A DNA stretch of 64,000 nucleotides. Source: Rhodoferax fermentans. Lineage in GTDB: Bacteria > Pseudomonadota > Gammaproteobacteria > Burkholderiales > Burkholderiaceae_C. This document shows positions 32,426-42,122 of this stretch, one piece after another. The notes under the pieces are model-generated. The model saw nothing but the letters and a program-made list of their open reading frames with translations. It ran no database searches and was not told where the DNA came from. Each line of letters starts with the position of its first letter. The first letter of the stretch is position 1. The DNA is taken from the NCBI RefSeq assembly GCF_002017865.1, contig NZ_MTJN01000002.1:620001-684000 (forward strand), written 5' to 3'. A program made the position numbers and the translations under genes.

Positions 32426-34003
32426 ATGAAGATGCGTATCCGAATCCCCCTGACTTTTGCCATTGGTGCGGTGCTGATCCTCAGCGCGGGGCTGCTGGGC
32501 ATTGGTCTGCTCAACGGCGCGGTGGCCAAGTTTGAGAACAATGTGCTCCAGCATGTGGCTGGCAGCAAAAAAGGCGCCGAAGTGGCTTCCGGGTTTGCGG
32601 TGGCCATCCAGGAATGGAAAAACGTGTTGCTGCGTGGCAAAGACCCTGCCAATCTGGACAAATACTGGGCCGCACACCAAAAAGCCATGAACCAGGTCAA
32701 CAGCAACCTCACAACACTGGCGGATCTGGTGGCCGACGAACCGGCAGCCAAAACGCTGGTGGCGCAATTGCAGCCCGAAATGGCCGCAGCCCAGGCGGGC
32801 TACCAGAAAGCCTTTGCCGCATTCCAGGCTGCCGACCATGACCCCAGCGCCGGTGACAACGCCGCCAAAGGGGTGGACCGTGCCGCCGCCGCCACCCTGG
32901 GCAAGGTGTTGGCCGCCCTGAGTGCGGCGGAGGCCGCAGAAACACAGCAGGCCCACGACCATGCCCAACAGGCCACCTGGGTGTCGACCAGCATGATGCT
33001 GCTGGTGGCCCTGCTGTCGGTGCTGGCCGTGACCTGGATGACCTGGAAACAGACCATCGTGCCCCTGAGCTCGGCCTCCGGCCTGGCCAGCCGGGTGGCT
33101 GCCGGTGACCTCACCAGCACCGCCACCGTGGTGGTGGCCGATGAGGTGGGTGAGTTGATCGACGCCATGCACAGCATGCAAAACAACTTGGTGCAGGTGG
33201 TCAGCCGGGTGCGCCAGGGTGCCGAGGCGGTCGCTGCCGCCAGCACCGAAATCGCCCAGGGCAACCTGGATCTGTCGGCACGCACCGAGTCGCAGGCCAG
33301 CGCCCTGGAGCAAACCTCGGCCAGCATGGAAGAGCTCAACGGGCGCGTCAAACAAAATGCCGACAGCGCCCAGCAGGCCAACCAGCTCGCGCTGAACGCC
33401 AGCCAGGTCGCCCAACAAGGTGGTGTGGTAGTGAGTCAGGTGGTGGACACCATGCGTGGCATCAACGAAGCCTCGCGCAAGATCAGCGACATCATTTCCG
33501 TGATCGACGGCATTGCCTTTCAAACCAACATCCTGGCCTTGAACGCTGCGGTGGAAGCCGCACGTGCTGGTGAGCAGGGGCGTGGCTTTGCCGTGGTGGC
33601 CTCCGAGGTGCGTTTGCTGGCCGGGCGCAGTGCCGAGGCCGCGCGCGAGATCAAGACCCTCATCCAGGCCAGCGTAACACGCATCGACCAGGGCAACGCG
33701 CTGGTGGACCAAGCCGGCAGCACCATGCAGGAGGTGGTGCAGTCGATCCAGCGCGTAACTGACATCATGAGCGAGATCAGCGCTGCCAGCCAGGAACAAA
33801 GCCACGGGGTGACCCAGATTGGTGAAGCCGTGATGCAGATGGACCAGGTCACCCAGCAAAACGCCGCGCTGGTTGAAGAAATGACCGCTGCGGCCAGCAG
33901 CCTGAAGGTTCAGGCGCACGGCCTGGTGCAGACGGTGGCGATGTTCAAGCTGCAAACACAGGGTTCGGCAGCGGCACTGCCGCAGCCCATCCGCCAGGCT
34001 TAA
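32426..34003 (+). CDS. Methyl-accepting chemotaxis protein
   Basis: ATG 32426 is chosen; a GTG 9 bases upstream is possible. The 525-residue receptor has a first membrane segment (about 8-28, [20 protein letters not shown]), a periplasmic four-helix-type domain of about 160 residues, a second segment (about 188-210, [18 protein letters not shown]), a HAMP domain and the signalling tip [20 protein letters not shown]. Methylation segments with [17 protein letters not shown] are visible. Ligand unknown. It converges on the HDOD gene with a 4-base overlap. Confidence 0.93.
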   Translation: MKMRIRIPLTFAIGAVLILSAGLLGIGLLNGAVAKFENNVLQHVAGSKKGAEVASGFAVAIQEWKNVLLRGKDPANLDKYWAAHQKAMNQVNSNLTTLADLVADEPAAKTLVAQLQPEMAAAQAGYQKAFAAFQAADHDPSAGDNAAKGVDRAAAATLGKVLAALSAAEAAETQQAHDHAQQATWVSTSMMLLVALLSVLAVTWMTWKQTIVPLSSASGLASRVAAGDLTSTATVVVADEVGELIDAMHSMQNNLVQVVSRVRQGAEAVAAASTEIAQGNLDLSARTESQASALEQTSASMEELNGRVKQNADSAQQANQLALNASQVAQQGGVVVSQVVDTMRGINEASRKISDIISVIDGIAFQTNILALNAAVEAARAGEQGRGFAVVASEVRLLAGRSAEAAREIKTLIQASVTRIDQGNALVDQAGSTMQEVVQSIQRVTDIMSEISAASQEQSHGVTQIGEAVMQMDQVTQQNAALVEEMTAAASSLKVQAHGLVQTVAMFKLQTQGSAAALPQPIRQA

Positions 34004-34821
34004 ATCAGCGGTCGCCCGGGCTCCTGCACCGACCAGTCGATCGGGTCCTGCTGCAGCACCAGGTCGATGTCCAGGCCCATCACCTCCGCCACCAGCGAGG
34101 GGAAACTCACCGTCATCGCGTTTTCGCTCAAACGCACTTGCCGGGCGCGGGCGCGCCAGATCGCCAGGTGCACCACACCGGCCATCGGTTCGTGGGGCTC
34201 ATGGTCAAACGGTGCATGGGCAAACAGCAGCGCGTCATGGATCAAGCTCGGCAAATGCCACTGGCGCGCCAGCCAGGCGCTGACCTCGGTGTAACAGAAG
34301 CCAAACACACGGCGCTCCACCCGGCTGCGTTTGAGGCCCAGCGGGCGCGACCGGGCGTCCAGCGCCACCACCTGGCTCATGCCGGAGCGCATCGCGAGTT
34401 CACCCACCGCATGGATCAGCCCACAGGTGAACGCAGCCTGTTGGTTAAGTCGCAACAACCCGGCCAGCGAACGCGCCACCTTGGCGCAGTCCAGGCTGTA
34501 GGCCCAGAACTGGGTGATGTCAAAACTGGGGCTGCTGGGGTAACCCGGCACAGCGGCGGCCGACGCCACCATGGCCTGCACCTGGCCCAGGCGCAGCACC
34601 GCCAGCGCCTCACTCACACCGTGGATCTGGCCAGTCAGCCCGAAGTAGTTGGCATTGGCCGCTTGCAACAGGCGCATGGCCAGCGCCGGGTCGGAACTCA
34701 CCAGCTGGTCAATACGCCGCAAATCCGGCTCGGGCCGGGCCAACTCCACCAGCAGCAGCGCCACCGCCCGGGGCCTGCTGGGCATGACAAAGCGTGACGA
34801 CAACAGGGCGGTGGGCTCCAT
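34000..34821 (-). CDS. Single-domain HDOD protein
   Basis: The 273-residue protein consists of an HDOD domain: [56 protein letters not shown] and [15 protein letters not shown], where the usual HD pair is HA. HDOD proteins are usually scaffolds in signalling rather than hydrolases. It lies between a chemotaxis receptor and tex, close to two larger HDOD proteins. The C-terminal part has no recognised effector. Confidence 0.85.
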   Translation of the reverse strand: MEPTALLSSRFVMPSRPRAVALLLVELARPEPDLRRIDQLVSSDPALAMRLLQAANANYFGLTGQIHGVSEALAVLRLGQVQAMVASAAAVPGYPSSPSFDITQFWAYSLDCAKVARSLAGLLRLNQQAAFTCGLIHAVGELAMRSGMSQVVALDARSRPLGLKRSRVERRVFGFCYTEVSAWLARQWHLPSLIHDALLFAHAPFDHEPHEPMAGVVHLAIWRARARQVRLSENAMTVSFPSLVAEVMGLDIDLVLQQDPIDWSVQEPGRPLI

Positions 34822-34827
34822 GGGGTG

Positions 34828-37269
34828 TCAGTTTCCCAAGCCTTTGAGTTTGGCAAATGCGGATGACATAGCCGTGGATTGTGGCGCATGTGCTGCCGCA
34901 CCCGCACCACGCGCACGCTGTTGTGCGCTGGCCCCCTGGAAGCGGTTGTCACCGGCGGCACCGCTGCGTGCGGGCGGTGTGCCAAGTTTCATGGTCAGCG
35001 CAATACGTTTGCGCGCCACATCGACCTCGACCACCTGCACCTTGACGATGTCACCGGTCTTGACGACCTCGCGTGCGTCATTGACAAATTTGTGCGCGAG
35101 CTGGCTCACATGCACCAGGCCGTCCTGGTGCACACCCAGGTCCACAAACGCGCCAAAGGCGGCCACATTGCTGACCGTGCCCTCCAGAATCATGCCCTCC
35201 TTGAGGTCGCGGATGTCTTCGACGCCGTCGTTAAAACGCGCCACCTTGAAGTCCGGGCGCGGGTCACGGCCTGGCTTTTCGAGTTCGGCCAGGATGTCCT
35301 TGACGGTGATGACCCCAAACTTCTCGTTGGCAAACAACTCGGGGCGCAGGGTCTTGAGCATCTCGGCGCGGCCCATCAGCTCAGCCACTTCTCTACCGGT
35401 CTTGGCCAGGATCTGCTCGACCACCGGATAGGTTTCGGGGTGCACCCCGGTCATATCGAGCGGGTTGCTGCCACCACGGATGCGCAAAAAGCCCGCACAT
35501 TGTTCGAAGGTTTTGGCGCCCAGGCCGGTCACTTTGAGCAAATCCTGGCGGCTGGCAAAAGCGCCGTTGGCTTCACGCCAGCGCACCACCGCCTTGGCGA
35601 CACCAGCACTCAGGCCCGAGACACGGCTCAAGAGCGGCACACTGGCCATGTTCAGGTCGACCCCGACGGAGTTGACACAGTCCTCCACCACCGCCTCCAG
35701 GGTTTTGGCGAGTTCGCTCTGGTTCACATCGTGCTGGTACTGGCCCACACCGATGGATTTGGGGTCGATCTTGACCAGCTCGGCCAACGGGTCCTGCAGG
35801 CGCCGGGCGATGCTGGCAGCACCGCGCAGGCTCACATCCACATCGGGCATTTCTTGGGAGGCAAATTCGCTGGCCGAGTAGACCGAGGCACCGGCCTCAG
35901 ACACAACTACTTTTTCAATAGCTACCTGCCCTTGTCCATTCTGGGCTGCAGGCGATTTGGCCATCAATTTGATGAGGTCGGCGGCGAGTTTGTCGGTCTC
36001 GCGGCTGGCGGTGCCGTTGCCAATCGCAATCAGGTTCACGCCGTGTCTTTGGCACAAGGCGGCCAGAACATGTAAGGAACCGTCCCAGTCTTTGCGGGGT
36101 TCGTGCGGGTACACCGTGCTGGTATCCACCAGCTTGCCGGTGGCGTCCACCACCGCCACCTTGACACCAGTGCGGATGCCCGGGTCCAGCCCCAGCACCA
36201 CGCGTGGGCCCGCCGGTGCGGCCAGCAACAGGTCACGCAGGTTGTCGGCAAAGACCTTGATCGCCACCGCCTCCGACGCTTCGCGCAACCGCGCAAACAG
36301 GTCGCGCTCGGTCGACAGGCTCAGTTTGACGCGCCAGGTCCAGGCCACACATTTGCGGATCAGATCGTCCGCCGCGCGGCCTTTGTGGCTCCAGCCGAGT
36401 TTGAGCGCGATCCGGCCTTCGGCCAGCGAGACCACAGGTGTTGCTCTTGTTTTTGTAACTGCAGACCCTTTATCTGAAAGGGCTGAAGGCTGATTTGATG
36501 CTTGAACACTGGCTACCGGCGGTTCGGGCAAAACCAGCTTGGTCTCCAGAATCTCCAGGCTGCGGCCACGGAACACCGCCAACGCGCGGTGCGATGGCAC
36601 GCGGGCAATCGGCTCGTCGTAGTCAAAATAATCACGGAACTTGGCCACCTCGGGGTCGGACTCGTTTTTGCCGACCATCAGGCTGCTCTTGAACAGGCCC
36701 TGCTCCCACAACCAGCCGCGCAAGTCTTGCACCAGCGCGGCGTCTTCGGCCCAGCGTTCGCTCAAGATGTCGCGCACACCATCGAGCACCGCTTGCACCG
36801 TGGTGAAGTCGTCACCGGCTTCGGTTTTCTCGGGCTTGACATAGGCTTGCGCCTGAGCCGCCGGGTCCAGAATCGGGTCGGCAAACAACGCATCGGCCAG
36901 AGGCTCGATACCGGCCTCACGGGCGATCTGGCCCTTGGTGCGGCGTTTTTGTTTGAACGGCAGGTACAGGTCTTCGAGCTCCTGTTTGGTCGGTGCGGCC
37001 AGCAGCGCGGCCAGCAAGGCCGGGGTCATCTTGCCCTGCTCGTCGATGCTTTTGATCACCGCAGCGCGGCGGTCGCGCAGGTCGCGCAAATAACTCAGGC
37101 GGGCTTCCAGCTCACGCAGCTGGATGTCGTCCAGGCCGCCGGTGACTTCCTTGCGGTATCGGGCAATAAAGGGAACGGTGGCGCCACCGTCGAGCAACTC
37201 CACCGCAGCCGCCACCTGGCGTTCCTGCACCCGTATTTCTTGCGCCAGTTGCGCGATGATTTTCTGCAT
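34828..37269 (-). CDS. tex: Tex family transcription accessory protein (S1 RNA-binding)
   Basis: An 813-residue Tex protein: N-terminal helical domain (AAVELLDGGATVPFIARYRK), a YqgF-like RNase H fold (VVLGLDPGIRTGVKVAVVDA), a helix-hairpin-helix block (SVPLLSRVSGLSAGVAKAVV, EANGAFASRQDLLKVTGLG) and a C-terminal S1 domain (GMILEGTVSNVAAFGAFVDL). It binds nucleic acids and affects transcription. Compared with the family it has two extra stretches, PVASVQASNQPSALSDKG (near 36500) and AAQNGQGQVAIEK (near 35920), both made by dispersed repeat copies in antisense. Confidence 0.95.
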   Translation of the reverse strand: MQKIIAQLAQEIRVQERQVAAAVELLDGGATVPFIARYRKEVTGGLDDIQLRELEARLSYLRDLRDRRAAVIKSIDEQGKMTPALLAALLAAPTKQELEDLYLPFKQKRRTKGQIAREAGIEPLADALFADPILDPAAQAQAYVKPEKTEAGDDFTTVQAVLDGVRDILSERWAEDAALVQDLRGWLWEQGLFKSSLMVGKNESDPEVAKFRDYFDYDEPIARVPSHRALAVFRGRSLEILETKLVLPEPPVASVQASNQPSALSDKGSAVTKTRATPVVSLAEGRIALKLGWSHKGRAADDLIRKCVAWTWRVKLSLSTERDLFARLREASEAVAIKVFADNLRDLLLAAPAGPRVVLGLDPGIRTGVKVAVVDATGKLVDTSTVYPHEPRKDWDGSLHVLAALCQRHGVNLIAIGNGTASRETDKLAADLIKLMAKSPAAQNGQGQVAIEKVVVSEAGASVYSASEFASQEMPDVDVSLRGAASIARRLQDPLAELVKIDPKSIGVGQYQHDVNQSELAKTLEAVVEDCVNSVGVDLNMASVPLLSRVSGLSAGVAKAVVRWREANGAFASRQDLLKVTGLGAKTFEQCAGFLRIRGGSNPLDMTGVHPETYPVVEQILAKTGREVAELMGRAEMLKTLRPELFANEKFGVITVKDILAELEKPGRDPRPDFKVARFNDGVEDIRDLKEGMILEGTVSNVAAFGAFVDLGVHQDGLVHVSQLAHKFVNDAREVVKTGDIVKVQVVEVDVARKRIALTMKLGTPPARSGAAGDNRFQGASAQQRARGAGAAAHAPQSTAMSSAFAKLKGLGN
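35916..35960 (+). repeat. Dispersed repeat inside tex, copy A
   Basis: Plus strand: CAATAGCTACCTGCCC, then CTGGGCTGCAGGCGATTTGG; gene read on the opposite strand, frame kept. Confidence 0.65.
36455..36500 (+). repeat. Dispersed repeat inside tex, copy B
   Basis: More diverged copy: GTAACTGCAGACCC, then AAAGGGCTGAAGGCTGATTT. Antisense to tex, frame kept. Confidence 0.5.
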
Positions 37270-37569
37270 AACTTAACAACTAGCCGACCTGGTGAGCGGC
37301 CCCAAAACAAACAGGTGCGGGAGTGTGCCACAAGGGACAAGGCAGCGTCGTTTAAGAGCAACACCTGAATTCAGGCACGCTGTTTGCTGCAAACCATACG
37401 CAGTCGACGGCTAGCGCCAGCAATTGGGCGGTGTTGCATGTTTTGATAGCATCTCATACAGAATGGATTTAGGGTTACACATGATCTATCTCAATATATC
37501 TGCTATACAAATTGCATCCAAGTGGTAAAAATTCACCCCTTGCTGTTATATTGACTTGGTCGTTGCGAC
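37270..37569. other. Gap between tex and the HDOD kinase
   Basis: 300 bases separating divergent genes. No reading frame is convincing. A weak promoter GGTAAA-N17-TATATT (37524-37552) lies shortly before ATG 37570. TTTTGATAGCATCTCATAC near 37440 resembles one end of the dispersed repeat but is incomplete. Confidence 0.4.
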
Positions 37570-39741
37570 ATGGAACATAACCAGGGCTCTCAGCTGGGCC
37601 CACACACCACCTTATTTGTGAACTCTGCTCATCCTGATGACATCCGGAACCGCTTGCTGGTGGCGCGCCTGCCCACCATGCCGCAGATTCTGATCAAACT
37701 CATTGACCTGTGCCAGGCCGATGAAGTTGGGATCACTGAGCTTGCCAAATTGATCGCCAACGACGCAGGCATGACCAGCCGGGTACTGCGTGTGGCCAAC
37801 AGCGCCGCCTACCAGCGCAGTGGCCGCAAACTGGGCCTGCCGCAGGCGCTGACCACACTGGGTGCAGACCTGGTCAAGTCGCTGCTGATCAGCGAGTCGG
37901 TGTTCCAGACCTTCAGCGGTTTTCCACACACCGGCGGCACCGACCTGCGCCCGTTCTGGAAACACTCCCTGGCCGCCGCCGTGATCGCCCGCGATCTGGC
38001 CAAGGCCATGCAGTACCCGCAGATTGAAGAGGCCTACCTCGCCGGGCTGTTGCACGATGTGGGTCGACTGGCCTTGCTGGCAGCGGCACCCGACACCTAC
38101 AGCTTCAATTTTTACACCTCCGATGACGGAGATCTGTGCGCCATCGAACAGAAAAGCCTGCATATCTCACATGCCGAAGCAGGCGCCTGGCTGATCGAAC
38201 GCTGGGAGATGGACTCGTTCCTGGCCGACGCGGTGCTCTACCACCACGAAAATCCGGCACGCGTCATGATGGCGCACCCGCTGATACGCATCATCCACCT
38301 CGCACATGTGCTCAGCGACCACCCAGTAGGTACCCCGCTGGCCGAGGATATGGGCGCGGTGTGTGGCATCGACGATGCCAAGCTGCTGGACATCTACCAG
38401 GCTTGTGAGGCACAGGTGATGCTGGCCGCCGAGCATCTGGGCATCAACCTGGCAGGCCTGCCCGAATTGTCGGCATCGGTCTCGGTGCCCGTGGCGCCGG
38501 TGACCTCCAACCCGATGCAGCAGCGCCTGACCGAAGAGATCCGTAATCGGGCACTCACGGCCGAGCTCAGCCAGGTATTTGCACGCCAGAAAGACGGCAC
38601 CCAGCTGCTCGACAGCGTGCGGCAAAACGCCCGCATCCTGTTTGACCTGGAAGACACGGCGGTGTTTCTGGTCAGCAGCAACGGCCGCTCGCTGATCAGC
38701 GCCTCGGTGGGTGAGCAGCGCCAGCGGCTGGCAGACTTTTCCATCAGCCTGGCCGGTGGTGGCATCGCCGACTCGGTGACCAGCAGGCATCTGGCTTTTC
38801 TGGAGCGCGGCCGCAGCAGCCTGACACTGGCCGAAGAGCAACTGCTGCGCAGCTTCAACAGCCCCTGTTTGTTGTGTCTGCCACTGGTGTCGGGCAACCG
38901 CAGTCTGGGCCTGCTGATTGCCGGGCTGGAAGCCTGGCGGGTGTCGGATTTGCAGCGCCAGGAGAAATTCCTGCTGGTGTTTGGCAACCAGGCCGCCAGC
39001 GCCATGGAGGCCGCAGCCAAAGAGCGTGGCGAGATGGACCGGCGCATCGCCACCCTGCAGGAAGAACACATCAAGAACTCGCGCAAGATCGTGCACGAGG
39101 CCAGCAACCCCCTGTCGATCATCAAGAACTACCTGGGGGTGCTGGACGACAAGCTGGCGCGCCAGGAGCCGGTGGGTGCCGAGTTGTCGATCCTCAACGA
39201 GGAAATCGACCGCGTGGGCAGCATCATCAAGGAGTTCGCGCGGGTGACGCCTCCGGCGCCCGACACCCTGATCGACATCAACAAGCTGATCAACGACATC
39301 GTGCGCTTGTTCCGGGAGAGCCGGTTTTTGCCGCCCACGGTGCACATTGCGGCCGTGGTGCCCGATGAGCCCAGCACCATTTCAGGCACCAGCGGTGTGG
39401 TCAAACAGATTTTGGTCAACCTCATCAAAAACGCGGTCGAGGCCTTGTCCAAAGGGGGCCGCATCGAGGTCATCAACAACGGCATCACACAACGTGGCGG
39501 TGCCGAGTATTTTTCGCTGCAGGTCCGGGACAACGGCCCCGGTTTGCCCGACGAGGTGCTGGCCAAACTCTTCTCACCGGTGCGCAGCAGCAAGGCAGGC
39601 GACAACCGCGGTCTGGGCCTGAGCATCGTCCATGGTCTGGTGCAAAAGCTGCAAGGGTCGATCACCTGCAAAAGCTCCGCACTGGGAACCGTCTTTGAAA
39701 TTCTGCTGCCAGCACGGCATGCCAAAAGCCAGGTTCAATGA
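37570..39741 (+). CDS. HDOD-GAF-histidine kinase fusion
   Basis: The 723-residue protein has an HDOD domain (about 20-280; LLVARLPTMPQILIKLIDLC, FWKHSLAAAVIARDLA, AGLLHDVGRLALL with HD retained), a GAF domain (about 330-490) and a histidine kinase core. The kinase keeps an H-box (IVHEASNPLSIIKNYLG), N-box (LVNLIKNAVEALSKGG), G1 (DNGPGLPDEV) and G2 (NRGLGLSIVHGL). It is soluble. It overlaps the REC-GGDEF-EAL gene by 4 bases, so that protein is probably its partner. Confidence 0.92.
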   Translation: MEHNQGSQLGPHTTLFVNSAHPDDIRNRLLVARLPTMPQILIKLIDLCQADEVGITELAKLIANDAGMTSRVLRVANSAAYQRSGRKLGLPQALTTLGADLVKSLLISESVFQTFSGFPHTGGTDLRPFWKHSLAAAVIARDLAKAMQYPQIEEAYLAGLLHDVGRLALLAAAPDTYSFNFYTSDDGDLCAIEQKSLHISHAEAGAWLIERWEMDSFLADAVLYHHENPARVMMAHPLIRIIHLAHVLSDHPVGTPLAEDMGAVCGIDDAKLLDIYQACEAQVMLAAEHLGINLAGLPELSASVSVPVAPVTSNPMQQRLTEEIRNRALTAELSQVFARQKDGTQLLDSVRQNARILFDLEDTAVFLVSSNGRSLISASVGEQRQRLADFSISLAGGGIADSVTSRHLAFLERGRSSLTLAEEQLLRSFNSPCLLCLPLVSGNRSLGLLIAGLEAWRVSDLQRQEKFLLVFGNQAASAMEAAAKERGEMDRRIATLQEEHIKNSRKIVHEASNPLSIIKNYLGVLDDKLARQEPVGAELSILNEEIDRVGSIIKEFARVTPPAPDTLIDINKLINDIVRLFRESRFLPPTVHIAAVVPDEPSTISGTSGVVKQILVNLIKNAVEALSKGGRIEVINNGITQRGGAEYFSLQVRDNGPGLPDEVLAKLFSPVRSSKAGDNRGLGLSIVHGLVQKLQGSITCKSSALGTVFEILLPARHAKSQVQ

Positions 39742-41933
39742 GTAACTTAAGTCCACTGCAATGGGATTTCACGCTGGCCTCACGTGGGCTGCAAACCACC
39801 CAGATCCTGCACAAACCAGCCAAGCTGCTGCTGGTGGATGACGAACCCAGGCTGCTGCAAAGCCTGTGTGATCTGCTGGGCAACCGGGGCTTCATCCTGG
39901 TCACCGCCAACAGTGGCACCGAAGCGATTGAGCGACTCAGCAGCGACAGCTTCGACCTGATCATCCTGGACCTGCGCATGCCCGACATCTCGGGACACGA
40001 GGTCATGGACTACATGAACCTGCACCAGATCGACGCCAACGTGATCGTCACCAGCGGCGACGTGGGCATCGAGGCGGCCATTGGTGCGCTGCGCCGTGGT
40101 GCCTACGACTACCTGCGCAAACCCTATCCGCGCGAGGAACTGATCAAAGCGGTGCAAAACGCCCTGCACCAACGCCAGCTCGAAGCCGAAAACAAGCAGA
40201 TTGCCGGCAGGCTGGAGAGTTCGGAGCGCATTTACCGCTACCTGGTAGACAGCTCACCCGACATCATCTTCACACTCGACCACCAGGGCAAACTGACCTT
40301 TGTCAACAACCGGATTCACCCGCTGCTGGGCTTTCATGCCGAAGAACTGATTGGCAAACACTATGCCGACATGGTGCATACGCGTGATCTTGAGCGTGCC
40401 AACTATGTCTTCAGCGACGGGCAACAGCAGCAGCGCTGGTCACGCAACATCGAGCTGCGGCTCAAGTCGCGCCATCTGGAAGAAGAGGGGCGGGTCTTCA
40501 GTGTGGAGCTCATGAGTGTGTCCTTCACCACCCAGGTGATGCGCACAGAAGGCATTCCACAGAACCTGGAGCAGATGGGCATCTACGGTGTGGCACGCGA
40601 CATCACCGACCGCAAACGCGCCGATGAACTGATTGCCTACCAGGCCTACTACGACATCCTCACCGATTTGCCCAACCGGGTCCTGTTCAAGGACCGGCTG
40701 AACCTGGCGCTGTTGCAGGCCAAGCGCAAAAAAGGCGGCCTGGCCGTGATGTTTGTGGATCTGGACCGTTTCAAGGTGATCAACGATTCCCTGGGCCACC
40801 AACTCGGTGACGAGCTGTTGCAGCAGGCCACCATCCGGCTCAAAGGCTGCCTGCGCCACAGCGACACCTTGTCACGTTTTGGCAGCGACGAATTCAATGT
40901 GGTGCTGCCCGAGCTGGACTCGGTGCAAGACCCGACCCGGGTGGCACAGGCTTTTCTGGACGCCTTGCGTGCACCGTTTGCGCTGGGTGGCCAAACCGTG
41001 CACATCACCGCCAGCATTGGTGTGGCGGTGTACCCCAAGGACGGCGAAAGTGTCGACGAGCTGATCCGCAACGCCGATCTGGCCATGCATGCCAAGAAGT
41101 CCTCCGGGCGCAACGGTTACCAGTTTTTTGAGCTGTCGATGCTCAACCAGAGTTTCGAGCAGATCTCTGTCGAAAGTGGCTTGCGCCTGGCGCTGTTGGC
41201 GGGTGAACTGGAGATGTATTACCAGCCACAGGTCGATGCCAAAAGTGGCAAGGTGATTGGTGCCGAGGCGCTGATGCGTTGGAACCATCCGCAGCGCGGT
41301 TTCCTGGGGGCCGGTGCGTTTCTGCCCTATGCCGAAGAAAGCGGCCTGATCATTGCCATCAGCGACTGGATGCTCGAGGCGGTGTGCCGTGACCTGCTGG
41401 CCTGGAACACCCTCGGCGCAGACCGCCCTTACCTCTCGATCAACCTGTCACCCCATTACTTGGACCGGGGCGACTTTTACGACAAGCTCAAGAACACAAT
41501 GGAGCGTTACCAGATTTCGCCCTCGCAGCTGGAGGTCGAGATCACCGAAAACATCTGCATCCGCAACCCGCAGGCGGCGATTGACCAGCTTCAGAAGCTG
41601 TGCCAGCTAGGGGTCAGGGTGGCGATTGATGACTTTGGCACCGGTTACTCGTCGCTGGCGTATCTGCATCGGTTCCCGATCCATGTGCTGAAGATTGACC
41701 GCTCCTTTGTCATGCCGATTGAAGACGACACCCTGCAGTTCCCGGTGGTGCTGGCGATCATCTCCATCGCCAAAGGCCTGGGCCTCAAACTGGTGGCCGA
41801 AGGCGTCGAGACCGAGGTGCAGCAACGTTACCTGGAGCAGGCCGGTTGCCAGACCTTCCAAGGGTTTTATTACCACCGGCCCATGCCGCAAAGCGCCCTG
41901 ATGGGGCTTTTGGACAGCCAAAGAATCCACTGA
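39738..41933 (+). CDS. REC-PAS-GGDEF-EAL response regulator for cyclic-di-GMP
   Basis: The 731-residue protein contains a receiver (about 30-150; LLLVDDEPRLLQSLCDLLGN, phosphorylation Asp in LIILDLRMPDIS), a PAS domain (about 165-280), a GGDEF domain with the motif written RFGSDEF (second Gly replaced by Ser) and an EAL domain with GAEALMRW, DDFGTGYSSL and VAEGVETEVQQ. Intact EAL residues suggest phosphodiesterase activity; synthesis by the GSDEF variant is uncertain. Start overlaps the kinase stop (ATGA). Confidence 0.94.
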   Translation: MSNLSPLQWDFTLASRGLQTTQILHKPAKLLLVDDEPRLLQSLCDLLGNRGFILVTANSGTEAIERLSSDSFDLIILDLRMPDISGHEVMDYMNLHQIDANVIVTSGDVGIEAAIGALRRGAYDYLRKPYPREELIKAVQNALHQRQLEAENKQIAGRLESSERIYRYLVDSSPDIIFTLDHQGKLTFVNNRIHPLLGFHAEELIGKHYADMVHTRDLERANYVFSDGQQQQRWSRNIELRLKSRHLEEEGRVFSVELMSVSFTTQVMRTEGIPQNLEQMGIYGVARDITDRKRADELIAYQAYYDILTDLPNRVLFKDRLNLALLQAKRKKGGLAVMFVDLDRFKVINDSLGHQLGDELLQQATIRLKGCLRHSDTLSRFGSDEFNVVLPELDSVQDPTRVAQAFLDALRAPFALGGQTVHITASIGVAVYPKDGESVDELIRNADLAMHAKKSSGRNGYQFFELSMLNQSFEQISVESGLRLALLAGELEMYYQPQVDAKSGKVIGAEALMRWNHPQRGFLGAGAFLPYAEESGLIIAISDWMLEAVCRDLLAWNTLGADRPYLSINLSPHYLDRGDFYDKLKNTMERYQISPSQLEVEITENICIRNPQAAIDQLQKLCQLGVRVAIDDFGTGYSSLAYLHRFPIHVLKIDRSFVMPIEDDTLQFPVVLAIISIAKGLGLKLVAEGVETEVQQRYLEQAGCQTFQGFYYHRPMPQSALMGLLDSQRIH

Positions 41934-42122
41934 GTCTGCAAATTGGGTGGGCAAGCCCCAAATTGTTAACAATCCCTTACTTTTTTGTAAGACACAATTT
42001 TTGAGGATGCACGGAGCTGCACCGAAAATACTGGGGTAAGCTGCTTCAACACTCCCACCCCCTGCAGGCAGAACATGCATCCAGTTCCCCGGCGCTTTCG
42101 CTAGTCTGAACCAAGGCCTGTT

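Noticed and set aside
32297..33955. 552-codon minus-strand frame opposite the chemotaxis receptor
   Set aside because: His/Gly/Val-rich antisense; receptor on plus strand has all domains.
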